Positions 13,701 to 26,105 of a stretch of 64,000 nucleotides of DNA are shown piece by piece. Each line of letters begins with the position of its first letter. Position 1 is the first letter of the stretch. The position numbers and the translations under genes were made by a program. This stretch comes from Callaeas wilsoni. Its lineage: Eukaryota > Chordata > Aves > Passeriformes > Callaeidae. Under the pieces are notes generated by a model. The model made no database searches and had not been told where the DNA came from. It worked only from the letters and a program-made list of their open reading frames with translations. Location: contig VWPU01012287.1 in NCBI GenBank assembly GCA_013398955.1, positions 186,001-250,000 of the forward strand. Direction: 5' to 3'.

Positions 13701-16700
13701 AAAATTAACCATGCTATATATTCACAATATTGGCAATTTTCAGCAAATTTCAGCCACAAAATGCAGAGAGATCCATATAAAAGAAGAGAAACGGGTCCAC
13801 TGAGGTTTTTGCACATGGACAAATACACGAGCTAAGAAAGCTTCAAGGAAAGTTTTCACATCGCTGCAATCTCATGCTTATTGTTCACTGAGCTTTGCTT
13901 TTTGTATTTGTCACCAACGTGCATTATCCATGAACACAGAATTGTCCCAGGCCAATATTTGGGAAGAAATAAAAAGAAGGCAGCTTATGATGTTGTGTCA
14001 TCTCTACTCACACACTGCTCAAAATGGGCACATCCAAGAAAAAAGCATGAGCACAAGAGTCTCCTCTTTTCTTTATCTACACACTTGTCTAAGTTGAAGT
14101 GCATTAGCAATCTCAGAGAGTTAATTCCTAACCTTTAGCAAAAAAGGCCTTGAAGTTTTTCATTTCCTTAATTTAAACAAATCTGAGGACTCTTCTCTGG
14201 TAGGATTTTTTTTGCCCCTTAATCATTCCTATGACTCATAAATAGGATACAAAACTGTAAAAGGTGATGTGAACTCTTTGCCAGAATAGGCACTCCAGAA
14301 TGAAGTGGCATTACTGCTTCTTATCTTGTGCTTCTCATTATTCATCTGTTTCATGCCTCTTCATTGCCAAGATAGTCTAACATTTCTGGTGCTTCATATT
14401 TCACTGAGGTTTAATTGCAAATAGCTTCAAGGAGGATGAAAGAAAGGCAATAAAGACAGACATGGGCTAAGGGATTTTGGCTTAAAGAGTAAATGTTGTC
14501 ACTGTACAATTTAAGACAAATTAACTGGGAGGGTGACACAAAGGATTGAAAACAGACTTGACTGTAGGGATACATGGAACAGACAGACTGACTTTCACAT
14601 TAAATAAGATAGAGTCACTGAATAAATTTCCATCTGCTAAAGTGGAAGGGTTTTACAAATATAACTCAGAATGTAAGAGGGTTCCTCAACAATGGTCTCA
14701 ACAAATGAAGGAAGGAACACAGTAAAAAACTCTGCATCTAGATGAAACTTGAGCAGTGAGAATTAACTGAAAGTTCCATTATGGATTCACACAGAAATCC
14801 TAACAGCTCAAGAAAGCCTCTTCTTTTCTACCACTGGTCAGTATGATATACTCAAATACTACTCTTGGCCTCTTAAAAAGCAGTGCATGGGACGAGACAC
14901 AGACAGTGGTGTTGGAGGTGAACTTACTGCCATACTCTGCCCCACAAGCACAGGAAGCAGTCTGCAGTCTAACTGCATTTTGGGACTGGCCCAAATCAAC
15001 TCGTATGGATCATGATAGCACTGATTCACTGAAGAACATAGAAATTCCTTCCCTGATATGGATTTCCCACTAAGCTTGCATCTCTCTGAACAATAATGTA
15101 CAATTTGGACATCCATTATAAACTCTCAAACTCTCTTATAGGCATACAGGCTTATGAAAATCATCCTGCAGGCATCCTGATAGGGATGTGACACGTCACT
15201 TTGCACTCCAGCACAAAGCAGAGTTTTCTATTATGTGCAAAGTCCTGGGAGCCATGTCTCAAGAGATTTTTGTTTCTGATCAGCCTGACCACCTTGCCCA
15301 GCTCTCAGGAAGACCCAATCATTGCCTTAACTGCATATTCCATGAGGACCAGCAGTGTGTATAATGGAATACAAACCTGTATGTGACCCTCCACTGTTGA
15401 TCTTCCAGGAAAACTCTCGAGTTTCTCCTTCACATACAAAATAAACCAAAATCTCAGGAACAATGGGACATTCCTAGCAATGACCAATTTCCTGGAGATT
15501 TCTAATCCTTGCTACGGAACAGATAGCAGAGTCTTACAAGAAAGAAAGAATACCAGTAGGAAAGTGAGGAGGGGAGTGTGTGTGCTGAACCCAGGTTTTG
15601 GTCAGGTTTCTTGTGACAGGCTGTGTAGGAAGAACACACTCAAGGAAACTCTGACATCAAAAAAGATGAGGCTGCTGGACACTGTGCTACACCTTGTGTA
15701 GAGTACAAACATTCACAGTGAAGGGTAGAATGATCACTGCTAACATTAGGACTACAACAATTCCTATGGAAGTTGATCTACTGTTTGTCTCACCAGACAG
15801 CTGCTTTTAGTGGATTCAAGAAAGGCCCTTCAGAACTGCAACTTGTCATTGCAGAAACAAGACCTTAGCTGTGGGACAAAATAACGCCACATCACTGTCT
15901 TCACCCAAAGGGCTTTAGATTCCTTGGACAAAGAGGAATTTATTTGGAGTAGAGTTGCTCAGAGGGCACCTAGTCTAATTATCTGTGGAACTTCAAGTAT
16001 ATGCAGCACAGTTTCCCTAACATGATAACATCTCCAATGACAGCTTTTGTTTAAGTCGTCTTCTGTTGTCTCAGCAGCAGAACCCAGTATTTTCCATTTC
16101 ATTTTTATGTATTCAGGAACTGTACATGGCTTCTGCAGCTGCAGTTTTTGAGTAACCAGAATAGATCAAAATGTTTGGTGGCTGAATTAATTTACAAATA
16201 TTAAACACTATCAATATTTGAACAGTCAAAATATTTTGTGTCTATTCATCTATAATTCTGCTATTCATTAATTTTTCAAACATTACTTAGGTTTTCTGTA
16301 GGTCAGATATCTGACTTTGTACTAAGTGTTTCTGTCAGTCGGGTGCCAGATACAAACTTAGACTGAACTTTTTATTCATTTATTGGGCAAGTAGCATCTG
16401 TGACTACAGAACAGTGCTGGAAATCTCTGCTGGCTATTGCTGCTGTGTGAGACAACTGGTATAAGTTAAGAACTAAGAGCAAGTGAAAACTCTGTGCTTA
16501 TTTAAAAATTTCAAAATTGAACTATTTTAAATAACCCTTTATCTACTTGAAGCATAAATCCAAAGCTGTTAGATGGGCCTATTTCTTTCCCAATATTTTC
16601 TCAGAGTGGTGAATCATCCCTGTACTGAAGAACAGGAATCAGATCTTGCATGTCTTCACACAGATTTAGAAATTTTACAATAAACCTTAATCCGTTTTTC

Positions 16701-19320
16701 ACTCTCCAAATCTTCCTTCAGAGCATCTGGTATTACTGTAATATATAACTGCTCTAAAAATATAGTGCTGTAGGCAGCAACTTTGACAGTGAAGACCTGA
16801 TGGAACGCCACCAGTCCAGCCCCCACCACGTCTCATTTCTGCTCATGCCTTCTTTGCTCCCTACAGCAACGAGAGTAAGGTAGATAGAGCTGCACCCACC
16901 CACAGCCTTCCCTAGATACACAGGGACTTGACAAAATGGTATTTACAGTCTCACATGCCACAAAAGTTCATAGCACTCCTGGGCAAATGGGCCAAAAGAT
17001 GAAGATTGTAAAAAAGCCTGAAAGAGACTTTACAGGGAGACACACAACAGTAATCCATGGCAATTTTAATTTACACCATGGAGTTTTCTTACCATGTTTT
17101 GAATCTCAAATGCCAGCAGTTCGGTTCCTCAAATTCAATTATTAGTCTCAAGACAGGAAGGAGTGATGAGTTTCTGACAGCAGCAAAGTAACCCTGAAAG
17201 CAAGTCCAGGCTAGGCACACACAAAAAACCAGCTCAACTTCATCTCCAAACTGAGACAGAGACAAGAAAAAAGGAAACAGGTGTGATTCCAGTGAACTGT
17301 AACCTCTTCAGCTTTCTCACATAACTGACAGAAACCCAAACATGCCCATTTCCATCAAGGGCCTTTTGAACCAAGATGGTAGAAAGAGAACAGCAGGTTC
17401 CATTTAGGCACTATCCACATCACTGGATACCTGATGGACACATTTTCCGAAGTTGCATTATCAGTGGCACTAATTGATGCTACCCTAGTCTTCAATCACT
17501 GTCTTCAAATATGAGTCCTGACTATTAAAACTAGAAGGTACAGGAAATATTAAAAGGAAACTTTTCCACCAGAGCAGGAGGGTGTCAATGCAGTAACAAT
17601 ACAATGGTTGCTCTTTTATGTATCAGATCAAAAATGCTGAATACCTGCAGGGAATTTCTTAGATTGCTCCAGGATTTGGCTGGGCTTCTGTAGAAGAACT
17701 GAGTTTTCATATGTCTCCACCATACTTTTCAGTTGTTGGTGATATCTGCTTATCTACACACAAGTTTTCCTGAACTGTTGCTCATTTTTCACAGCAGGGT
17801 TCCAGGCAACAAGGACATCATCACTACGGACAAAGTTTAAAGATTTTCAGTATCAGCAAAACTTCATACAACAGCAGTGTTATCAGGAAAAGCTGAGACG
17901 TGTTCAAAAGGTTGCTAATAATATCCCTGTCCATGGGCAGAGCTTCAAAAAAACCAAACAAACCTGCCAGACTTCAGGTTAGGACATCTGGCAAAAACCT
18001 GACCTTGTATCTTTGATTTGGGGCTAGAACCAATAAGCACTAAAACTTCCTTAACCACATTTTTGCTCGACTTTGATCTACTGAAAAATATGCAAAGCAA
18101 GTTCAAATTTACCAGTGCAAAAGCAATAGAGAGTCTGGCTAACAAACAAAGGACTACAGCTAAATGTATTTAAGACACATATGTATAGCTGAATATTTTA
18201 TTTTTATTTCAAATGCCAATATTCAGCCATCTGGCTTTCCTTGAGTCTTTTCATTTGTGGCTTTTTTTTTTTAATAGCCAATTTTCAATAGCGAGGCATT
18301 AAAAATAGAAAAGAAAACCAAGTTCTTTAGTGTGAACAACTGCAGGCTACCAATCACCACTCCATTGTTAAACCTACATGAAACATAATATCAAGAAAGT
18401 TTCTATTTTCTAAAACAGTCCTTTATTATCTAAAATATTCATTCCCTCTATATCCTACTATGGCCATCTTAATGGCCATATGGCCAGTCATTTATAATTA
18501 ACAGCTTTTATCTAAATAAATACTGTGCTTTGAATATTTAAAGGATTTGTTCATTAAGAACCCTCAACAAAAGGTGAAAAAGGCTCTTTCCACATAAAAG
18601 AGCGGAAGGATATGAACTCCATGAGGTGCCTGCAGGCGGGAAGCAGAATGTTAAGTGTGGTATTGACCATTTCCACTGAACAAGCACCACATACCTGCAC
18701 AGAAACTTCAGTGTAAAGCAGATAAAACACCAGATGAATTAAAAGGAGTTCCAGGGGACAAACAAAACACATATGCACAGCTTATATAGTGCAGAGGGGC
18801 TGATAGCTTGAATCAGCCTTGGAGACACTTGCACCAGAACTTTCCTCTCCAGCATGGCACTGAGAGACCTCAGTTTTTATCTGACTTTACAGTCTAACCA
18901 TGTGCTTTCTGGTTTTGCTATAAACAGTGGGAAAGGCAGAGAATTGCATTAATTCCTCCAGTCTTCTTGTCCTGGCACAGAATTGTGGCTGTTTCCAGGG
19001 GGACAGTGCATGTTAGTGCTGCCTCATCATGGCAGGGGCTCTCAGTGTTCTCTATCCGTACTGCCACAATGTTTTGTGCTGTACTAACAACCAAATTCTT
19101 GTTAGACTTCCACATCCACTCATTATTTCCTTTCCTTGTTTATATAAATTACCATGGCTTGTTATTTGTCAGGATTCATATCTGTGAATTTAATGGTACT
19201 GCATTTCTCAAAATCACCCACACTGTCAACAGCTCTAATTTGTTTATGTCAAATCCATTTCTCCCCCCTCCCCATTTACCCTTCTGTTTCATACTATTTA
19301 TATTAGCTTGTCAGCTGGAA

Positions 19321-19340
19321 TTTTATTTATTTATTTATTT
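19321..19340. repeat. (TTTA)n microsatellite
   Basis: Five tandem tetranucleotide units of the TTTA type with no interruption. It could be polymorphic but carries no other signal. Confidence 0.75.
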
Positions 19341-19549
19341 GCTTTGGAAGGTTTGCTTCTGTGAAACCCTGATGGCAGAAGAACCACACAACTCAAGGGA
19401 CAAGTAATAAGATATAAATGCTTTCAAAACCAAGCTTTTACTTCCAATTCAAGTGGAACAGAAGTTTTGGACAGTTTTTTGCATTTTCTAGAAAAACAGA
19501 TATGAGATGGCTTGGGGTTTTTTGCAATTTTTGATCTTTTTTAAAATTA

Positions 19550-19570
19550 TTGTTGTTGTTGTTATTGTTT
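19550..19570. repeat. (TTG)n microsatellite, imperfect
   Basis: Four TTG units followed by an interrupted copy (ATTG) and a short T run. It is a low-complexity tract with no coding support. Confidence 0.7.
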
Positions 19571-22084
19571 AGAATTCTTTAGCTCTACAGATTGCCCTTT
19601 CTGACTATTTTACTAGCCACCACCTTAGGTGATGCCTAAGAAACATTAAGTGAAAATGTAGGCACTTAATAATTTAATGAACTCTTTCAAAGATCAGCAT
19701 TGTAATTACAGAGAATTTTTACAAGGCACCTGATGTCCTGCAGCAATTTAAGCACTAGGACTGCACCTTTTCTCTCAAAAAGGTACCATGCGGGAGGACA
19801 AAGAAAATGGAAATATTCTTTCAGTAGATACTTCCATATAGAATTTTGCAATGAGGTCACCACTAAGATATTAAAGCACGTATAAATATGTACTGAGAAG
19901 AAATTAAAATCACTGGTGTGGTGTTATATACAGTGCCTGCATGGTTCTTGGTGCTGCAGAAACCCAAAGTCACAGTTGACCTTGATTGTTTAGAAAGGAC
20001 TGAAATAATCCGCAACATAGCAAGACAAAACTCACTGCACGAAAAACCAGATGAATACTCAAAAAGTGCTTTTTTGTTCAGATTTAACATGAGTTTCTGC
20101 AAATATCTAAGGCTTTGATGATTTAGAAGCGATTGGGGTGCAAGGGAAGAAGTCCAGTATTCTGCTCAGCTGGATCCTTGATCCTTAAAAACCGAATCAT
20201 TGACCCAGAAGGTGTTCTGGTGGTTGTGCAGTATTCAGTGTTTCCAAGGGAAAGTACATCCGAGTCGAGCTATGCTTTTGAAGGGGCTTGGTTCATCACA
20301 CCTCCTCCTGCTCCGTGGGGCAGCAGAGGCTGCAGCACTCCTGTGCTGTGGCCTTGCCCCATTTCCAGCCTGTACAAAAACGTGCTGGCAGCACTCTGTG
20401 ACAGAGGCACGGAGCATCTGGGCTCTGCAGGCAGCCACAAAAACCTGCTCTCTCCTCTCCACCCATTTTTGTGCTGCACCAGCTTAATCAAGCAGTAAGC
20501 TACTTCTGTCAGGGCTCTTAGCAGCAGCCTGGCACACCACCTCATTTGCTGGCCAATCTGCTTTTTAGACCTTTAACAATAGCTCAGCATTGTGAATGCT
20601 CAACACATCATATATTGCTATTGTGGTGTTTCTGATTTTCATTTTATTTTGGGTACTGACTTTTTCCAGTTGTGGCATGATTTACATGCTGGCAAAGCCT
20701 GAAAAAAATTATTAATAGGAAGTATTTCTGGATGTTATGGCAAAGTTGCGTTAAAAAGGGAACACAAGTTCTATATTTCAGTTATTATGCTGAAAACAAC
20801 AAACTCACTTTATTTCTGTTAAAACATTTACTGGAATTTGCGTATTTTTAATTTCTGTAAATTTTCTCCTAAAAAACCCTTAGACTTCACAGCAACAATA
20901 TTAGTGCAACTACTGTGTCATCAATACCAAAAGAAGCTGCTATTTTAGGAGTTCATAGATCTTTTTTCAGATGGAAAAAAATAAAAATGCCTTGGGCTAA
21001 ATTTAGCTGTCAAGATTTCAGCATTTATGTAGGGGAAGAAGGGACTTTGGAATTCTGGAACATCTGAAGTCAGCATCCTTACTTTCCAGATTACAGCAGG
21101 ACAGGGTTTATGCTCATATTTGCAAAGTTGAAAAAACCTGCCATAATGATAACAACAAATACATAGAATTAACAACATACCTTTAGCTGCATGTAAGGAC
21201 AACATGCACTAATTTTACAAACAATTTGAAACTAACTTAAGCTCTGAATTAGAAATAATCCGAGTACCTCAACAAGGGTTGCAATCATCATTACTCTCCT
21301 TGCAGCACACTGAGATGGGACTGATCAGACGATGAAGCCAGAAATCAAAGTTGAAATAATGCAAAATCTGAATTGGTTTTCTTTTCTGCTTGTGTCAAGG
21401 ATCTAAACTTTGGCACAAGACCCTGAGTGGTTCTTGATCTTAAAGTCTTCTTTAAAAAGTTATAGCTAAGATTTGAAAACCTGCATGAACAATTCAGCTA
21501 GACATTGATATCATGGCTTTAAAAGATTCCATATGCTACAGGATTCACTGAAAATAAACCTAGAAAAGCTGTGTCATCCATTGCCCTGCTCCAAGTCAAG
21601 AGAGAGATACATAATCCAACCCACACGGGTGCTATTAAGCTATCAATAAAGGCTTCCAGTGATGGAAAACAGACCATCTTCTTGTGAAACCTTTTCCAGC
21701 CTGAAAATGCAGCTAACAACCCCTTACTCTGCTCTCAGTGGGAGACAGAGAATATCAGTTCACCTTTCTGTTCACATCAAACTTTCACACACTCTAAATT
21801 AATCATCTCAAAGAGAACTTCCAGGGCTGTAATAATGTCTTACATAGGATGAGTCTATTCATTCACCCAAGAGCAATTTGGTTGTTTTTTCAAGCAGCAG
21901 CATGGTACTGAAGCTTTATGTTCAGTTTGTGGTCTTCTAGCAAGTATTTTCAGTGGCACTGCTGCCTACCCACTTTTTTCCTCATTTTATATTCGATGAT
22001 TAATCTGCCTTTTCCTTCTTCCATGCAGCATCACCTGGGTGAACTTGGGTGAATCTGGAGGATGTGTCATCATTACTCACTGGT

Positions 22085-22330
22085 TCCCTTTAAGTGTTGT
22101 GTGGGAAATTGCCATTCTTGTAAATACGTCTTTTATGCAAATAGCCTACCTTCTGTCAGAAGCCAGTGGTCCAGACAACAAGTAAACAATAATAGCTGTT
22201 GCCACAGTATCTTTACTACTAATTCACTTTAGCCTTAGTAATGACTTTTCCTTTGTTATCACTGTTCGATTAATATTAAGCAGCAATTAAGCCTCAGTTC
22301 TTCACCAACAGAACCTTGAGCAGATGGCGA
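22085..22330. promoter_or_regulatory. Candidate conserved regulatory element
   Basis: Several developmental transcription-factor-like words cluster here: a perfect octamer ATGCAAAT (22135-22142, POU type), GTAAACAA (22182-22189, forkhead type), CTTTGTTAT (22251-22259, SOX type), and repeated TAAT/ATTA cores at 22270-22290. No coding frame and no repeat signature is present. Such clustering is common in vertebrate enhancers, but short words also arise by chance in AT-rich DNA. The call depends on conservation, which I cannot measure. Confidence 0.25.
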
Positions 22331-24890
22331 GGACACATTACAGAGATAAGGCCAGAGCTGGCAGTTCTAAGACTACAAACCATATCCTGGGATAATCACT
22401 AAAAAGGAAATACTGCATCCATTTTCTATCAATTCTGCTCATCAGAGGGAAGTAACCCTGGGTATATACTGTTCAAACTGAGACAAAAGCCCTTTGGAGT
22501 CAATCAATTATATCTGTGTATATAACAAGACTAGTAAAGTCAGCAAACTGGCATCCATGCAGAAGCCTCAAACATAATAAGGACTTTTATTTTTCCACTG
22601 GGCAAGACCCAGAAGCATTATGCAAGATTTACAAGAGAAAAACTTGCCTCATTCACACTGCCTTGATACTAGCTTGATGCTGCTGCAGTGGAGTCCTGAA
22701 GACCACAAAGTGCAAGAGGGTGAAAGTAACAGCCCAGAGATGAGACCTCAAACCTCGCACTGAAAACATTCCCCTTTCAACTCGTGAAAGGTCTTTCAAG
22801 ACAGAAATTCAAAAGTGACTGGAAATGATGCTAAACACAGCACTTCACTGGCTTCTGCCAGTTACAGACCTTGGCTGACTCTAACCAAGAGAAGACATGG
22901 GCACAACATCAGCCACTTTTGGCCAAAGACATAAAGCAGTGTAGATTCCTCCTCTTTCCCTCTCTCACCAAATACAGAAAAATAAATCACTGCTGTGGAG
23001 TTGGATTTTGATCTCAAGAAAATTGATGGTGACACAGGTGTTGAAATTCGACAGCTTCATAGTACCTTTGAAAAAAGAAGACACCAGGAAGTATTTCAGG
23101 CATATTCAAATCAGGGCATGGGATTTAGAGCTCTCTGAACAGAATAGGCAAGGATGCCTTTCATGCTTGATTGTAGTCACTGAGTTTTACATCCTTGCAG
23201 CATCATTACAGATTAGGAAAGACCCAGTATATTACATTTCCCATGATATTGTTAGCTTACATGGAGTCAAAATAGGACCATAAAAAAGCATGATCTGGCT
23301 TCTCATAGCAGAGAAAAGACAGTAGAGGCAGAAATACTTTTTTGTTGCCTGTGACATGGCACTTCAATTGGCAGTGACCAACTGAAGGTACATAGCACAG
23401 TTGGCAGACAACATTTCTGTCCAATAGCCTGTTCTGGCCACATATCCCTGTACCTGCAGTTGAGGCTGCTTCTGAATTGGATTTGTAATTGTTTTACAAG
23501 AACACATTCACCCAAATACCCAAGTTCATTTCTAGTCTCACAAACACCACGAAAACAGCAGTCTGGTTACTTGGTTACCTTGCTGCTCTGTGAACTTTTA
23601 TAACTAGATTTAAACTCATGGTTTAGATTCAAACACCCTCCACGGTTATCCCAGGAACTTTACTGGATTGTGGTGCAAGATCATTGAGAAGGGGGGCTTT
23701 TCAAATACTCTAACAGTCAAATAAATCAGGGCAGAAGAGTAGTTTTGAGTATTTATTTTTTAAAGTAAAAAGAACTTGTAAACAGTAACAATTTGTATAA
23801 TTTGAAATACTATTTCTTCTTTATTTAGCAGACAAAGCACTCACCTGAAACACCTAAGAGTTACATCTTGGTTCCAGCCAAGATCATTGCTTTCACTCAC
23901 TAAATGCATGTGATGTACTCCATTAGGCAATTGCTTGCCCATCAGTGTACGATCTAACACAGGGCCCCTTGAAAAGATTATATTTGATAACCATCATAAA
24001 GATTGATTAAACTGCCTCAGATAAGAGTATCTGCTTCCATCAGGTTAGTTAGTTATGCTAACGCCATGTGGCAGTACTTGCTAAGCAGATGAATTTGTGA
24101 AAAGTTCTACAGAAATTTTGAGGATATAATAGCTATTTCATTTTGACTGGAGATTAGCACACTTCTCCCCCAACTGCTGAAAAGCATAGATGTATAAATA
24201 CATTAAAGCCAATAATTTCTAGCTCTCCTTTCTATTTAAAACTTTCTTAATTAAAGCATTTATATTTCCACAAATTACTGCAAAGTAATTGACCTAGAGG
24301 TTGCTCTGAACCTCACAGATGAAAGACTTTACTGGAAATTCTTCTCAGCAGCTGTTTTCCAAGTTCATTTGGTTTAAAAATCTTTTAAAAATACGAATTT
24401 TTTTTTGATCATTATTGCTAAGTGAAACTTCTTTAGTTGGCCAGAATGGGAAAACATTTCACTATCTCACAATGAGTCAGTTCCTGAAAGGTGATTAGCT
24501 TCTACTTCATAACAGCTCTAAGCATTCAGTTGTCAGCAGTGACTCCCAAATAATCATGCTGGACACTTACAATGAAGCAAAATTTACTTTAAAGCAAACA
24601 ATTGCAAATGCAGCATACTTTGGATCTCCTAATGTCAGTTTAAGTATTATTGCCTATTAGGAACAGCAACAGCACAGCTGAAGCAGTTAATAGAAATGAG
24701 CACAAGTCACAGTTTTAATTGCAGCCTTAGAGCCATATTCATTAGAGATGAACACATTCCCTCCACGTTGCAAGCAGACTGCCTGCATACATGATTTCAA
24801 AAGCACTGCACATCTGCTCAGAATATGACTCCTGTCTTCCCACACCTACCTGACATCTCTGATGAGGACAAGAATGCTTCTCCCCTGAAC
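22331..24890. other. Gene-free AT-rich DNA
   Basis: No exon, repeat or RNA gene is recognised. A good minus-strand splice donor word (GTGAGT reading leftward near 23846) follows TTTCAG, but I found no convincing acceptor with an open frame upstream of it. The 24.0-24.8 kb part is AT-rich with TAAT cores and could include non-coding conserved DNA. Confidence 0.4.
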
Positions 24891-24894
24891 TTAC

Positions 24895-25076
24895 CAGCTG
24901 TATAATATAGAACAGTGAACGCCTTAAAAAAATTACACTTTGATATGTCCTTAGAACAAGATGTAATTTTAAGTAATGTACACAGATACATGGAAATGTA
25001 CTGACTTGATATTCCTGCTATATCTCTCCCATTGTAAGAAATTGTTTTTCCAGTGCCAGATTTAAGAAAATTACAC
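24895..25076 (-). CDS. Candidate internal coding exon (partial), unknown product
   Basis: Reading leftward, a pyrimidine-rich acceptor ending in CAG (25079-25077) is followed by 182 bases open in one frame and then a consensus donor, CTG/GTAAGT (donor at 24894-24889). The exon would enter in phase 2 and leave in phase 1. The 60 codons include a GTGKT stretch near the start, but the flanking residues do not form a Walker A motif (GxxxxGK[ST]), so no ATPase function is claimed. The orientation agrees with the leftward transcription suggested by strand composition. An open frame of this length by chance is uncommon but not rare in 64 kb. The product is unknown. Confidence 0.2.
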
Positions 25077-25079
25077 CTG

Positions 25080-25890
25080 CCAAGCAAAAGTTGTCTCAAA
25101 CTCTTAGTACTATCTCTTAGAAATACAAGAAGACACTACATGATGTTATTTCCTGCACTGGTAGAGGTCAGCTATTGCACAGGAGTCATTTTCATCTCTG
25201 GAGGGAAGACAGTACTTGTAGAGCTCCTAACACCACCCTCTTAATGCCAGTTCGCACAGCCTTCAAGGATACAACATCCTGGAGTTTTCCTTAGAAGTCC
25301 CAAAGCAGAGTCCTGGAATTACAGCTGGGAACAGAAAGGTTAACTGGGCAGCAAAACCCCAGGGAAAGCTGCATAAGCTTGAAATAGAGTGAATGAAGTG
25401 GGAAATGTTTTGAAACTAAATATATCAGTCCATGACATCTGTCTAACAAGGAAAAGGTTAAAAATGCAGATCTACAATGCTACACTTCTTACTATGAGCT
25501 GCTAATTGTCCACAAACAAATTCCAGCCTTCCAGTCACTGAACTTCAGGGAGGATCACTCACAATGGATGCAGGGAAAATAACATTCTCTTCAAATGAGA
25601 AGAGATCAAACTGAGGATGCCAGGCCACAGGCAGAGAAAAAGACGGAAAGTAGCACAGGGCAGAGAGATTCATTCCAACCCTCCAGACTTTAAAAAGCCA
25701 AGAAGAAACTCCAGTGTCCAAGAGATTCTTGAGTTTCATTTCACCATTTATCACCACTCTACAGGAATCAAGTTTTTCAAACAATCAGGGAGCTACAAGA
25801 GAGTCCAACATAAAACAGTTACGTATTTTGAGAGGAAGTATTATACAAAGAAAAAACTAATTAAGCATTGCAAGGCTTTTTTAATAAATA
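25080..25890. other. Gene-free spacer
   Basis: Purine-rich on the + strand: the row at 25621 holds 24 A and 5 T. No coding domain or repeat was recognised. The 104-codon + frame at 25617-25931 runs into the CR1 element and is considered chance. Confidence 0.4.
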
Positions 25891-25892
25891 TA

Positions 25893-26105
25893 CATAATCA
25901 TAGAATTGTTCAAGTTGGGAAAGACCCTTAAGATCAAATCCAACCATTGACCTGGTACTGCCAAGCCCACCACTAAACCACACCCCCAGGTGCCACACCT
26001 GCAAGTGTTTTAAACACTTCCAGGATGGTGTTTCCAATACTTGACAGCCTTTTCCATGAAAAACTTTTCCTAGTATCAACTCTAAACCATCCCTGGTGCA
26101 ACTAT
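25893..26105 (-). mobile_element. CR1 LINE, 3' end fragment
   Basis: The + strand carries the reverse complement of a CR1 3' terminus. It starts with the degenerate octamer-type end (ATCATAGAAT at 25895-25904), continues through the conserved blocks for a lineage-typical TTGGGAAAGACCCTTAAGATC-like segment, a pair of CACCACTAAACCA and CCAGGTGCC blocks, and ends near the block around 26060-26100 that reads as the tail of the ORF2/3'UTR region. I recognise the order of these blocks from avian CR1 copies. The copy is 5'-truncated to about 210 bases, as is usual for CR1, and degraded by substitutions. It has no coding capacity. The minus-strand 72-codon open frame across it is part of the element. 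Confidence 0.9.

Larger units (their letters stand above)
9700..22080. other. Gene-free AT-rich DNA with minor repeats
   Basis: No exon can be supported. The 168-codon + frame at 13054-13560 is the longest and shows no domain, signal peptide or splice support. Small features are a TG run at 10726-10738, a TTTA run at 19321-19340, a TTG run at 19550-19570, and a perfect 8-base inverted repeat (16195-16202 with 16213-16220). A more GC-rich patch at about 20240-20500 contains a few CpGs but no clear promoter signal. The + strand is often A-rich (for example rows at 12001 and 17221), which fits leftward transcription. Confidence 0.45.
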
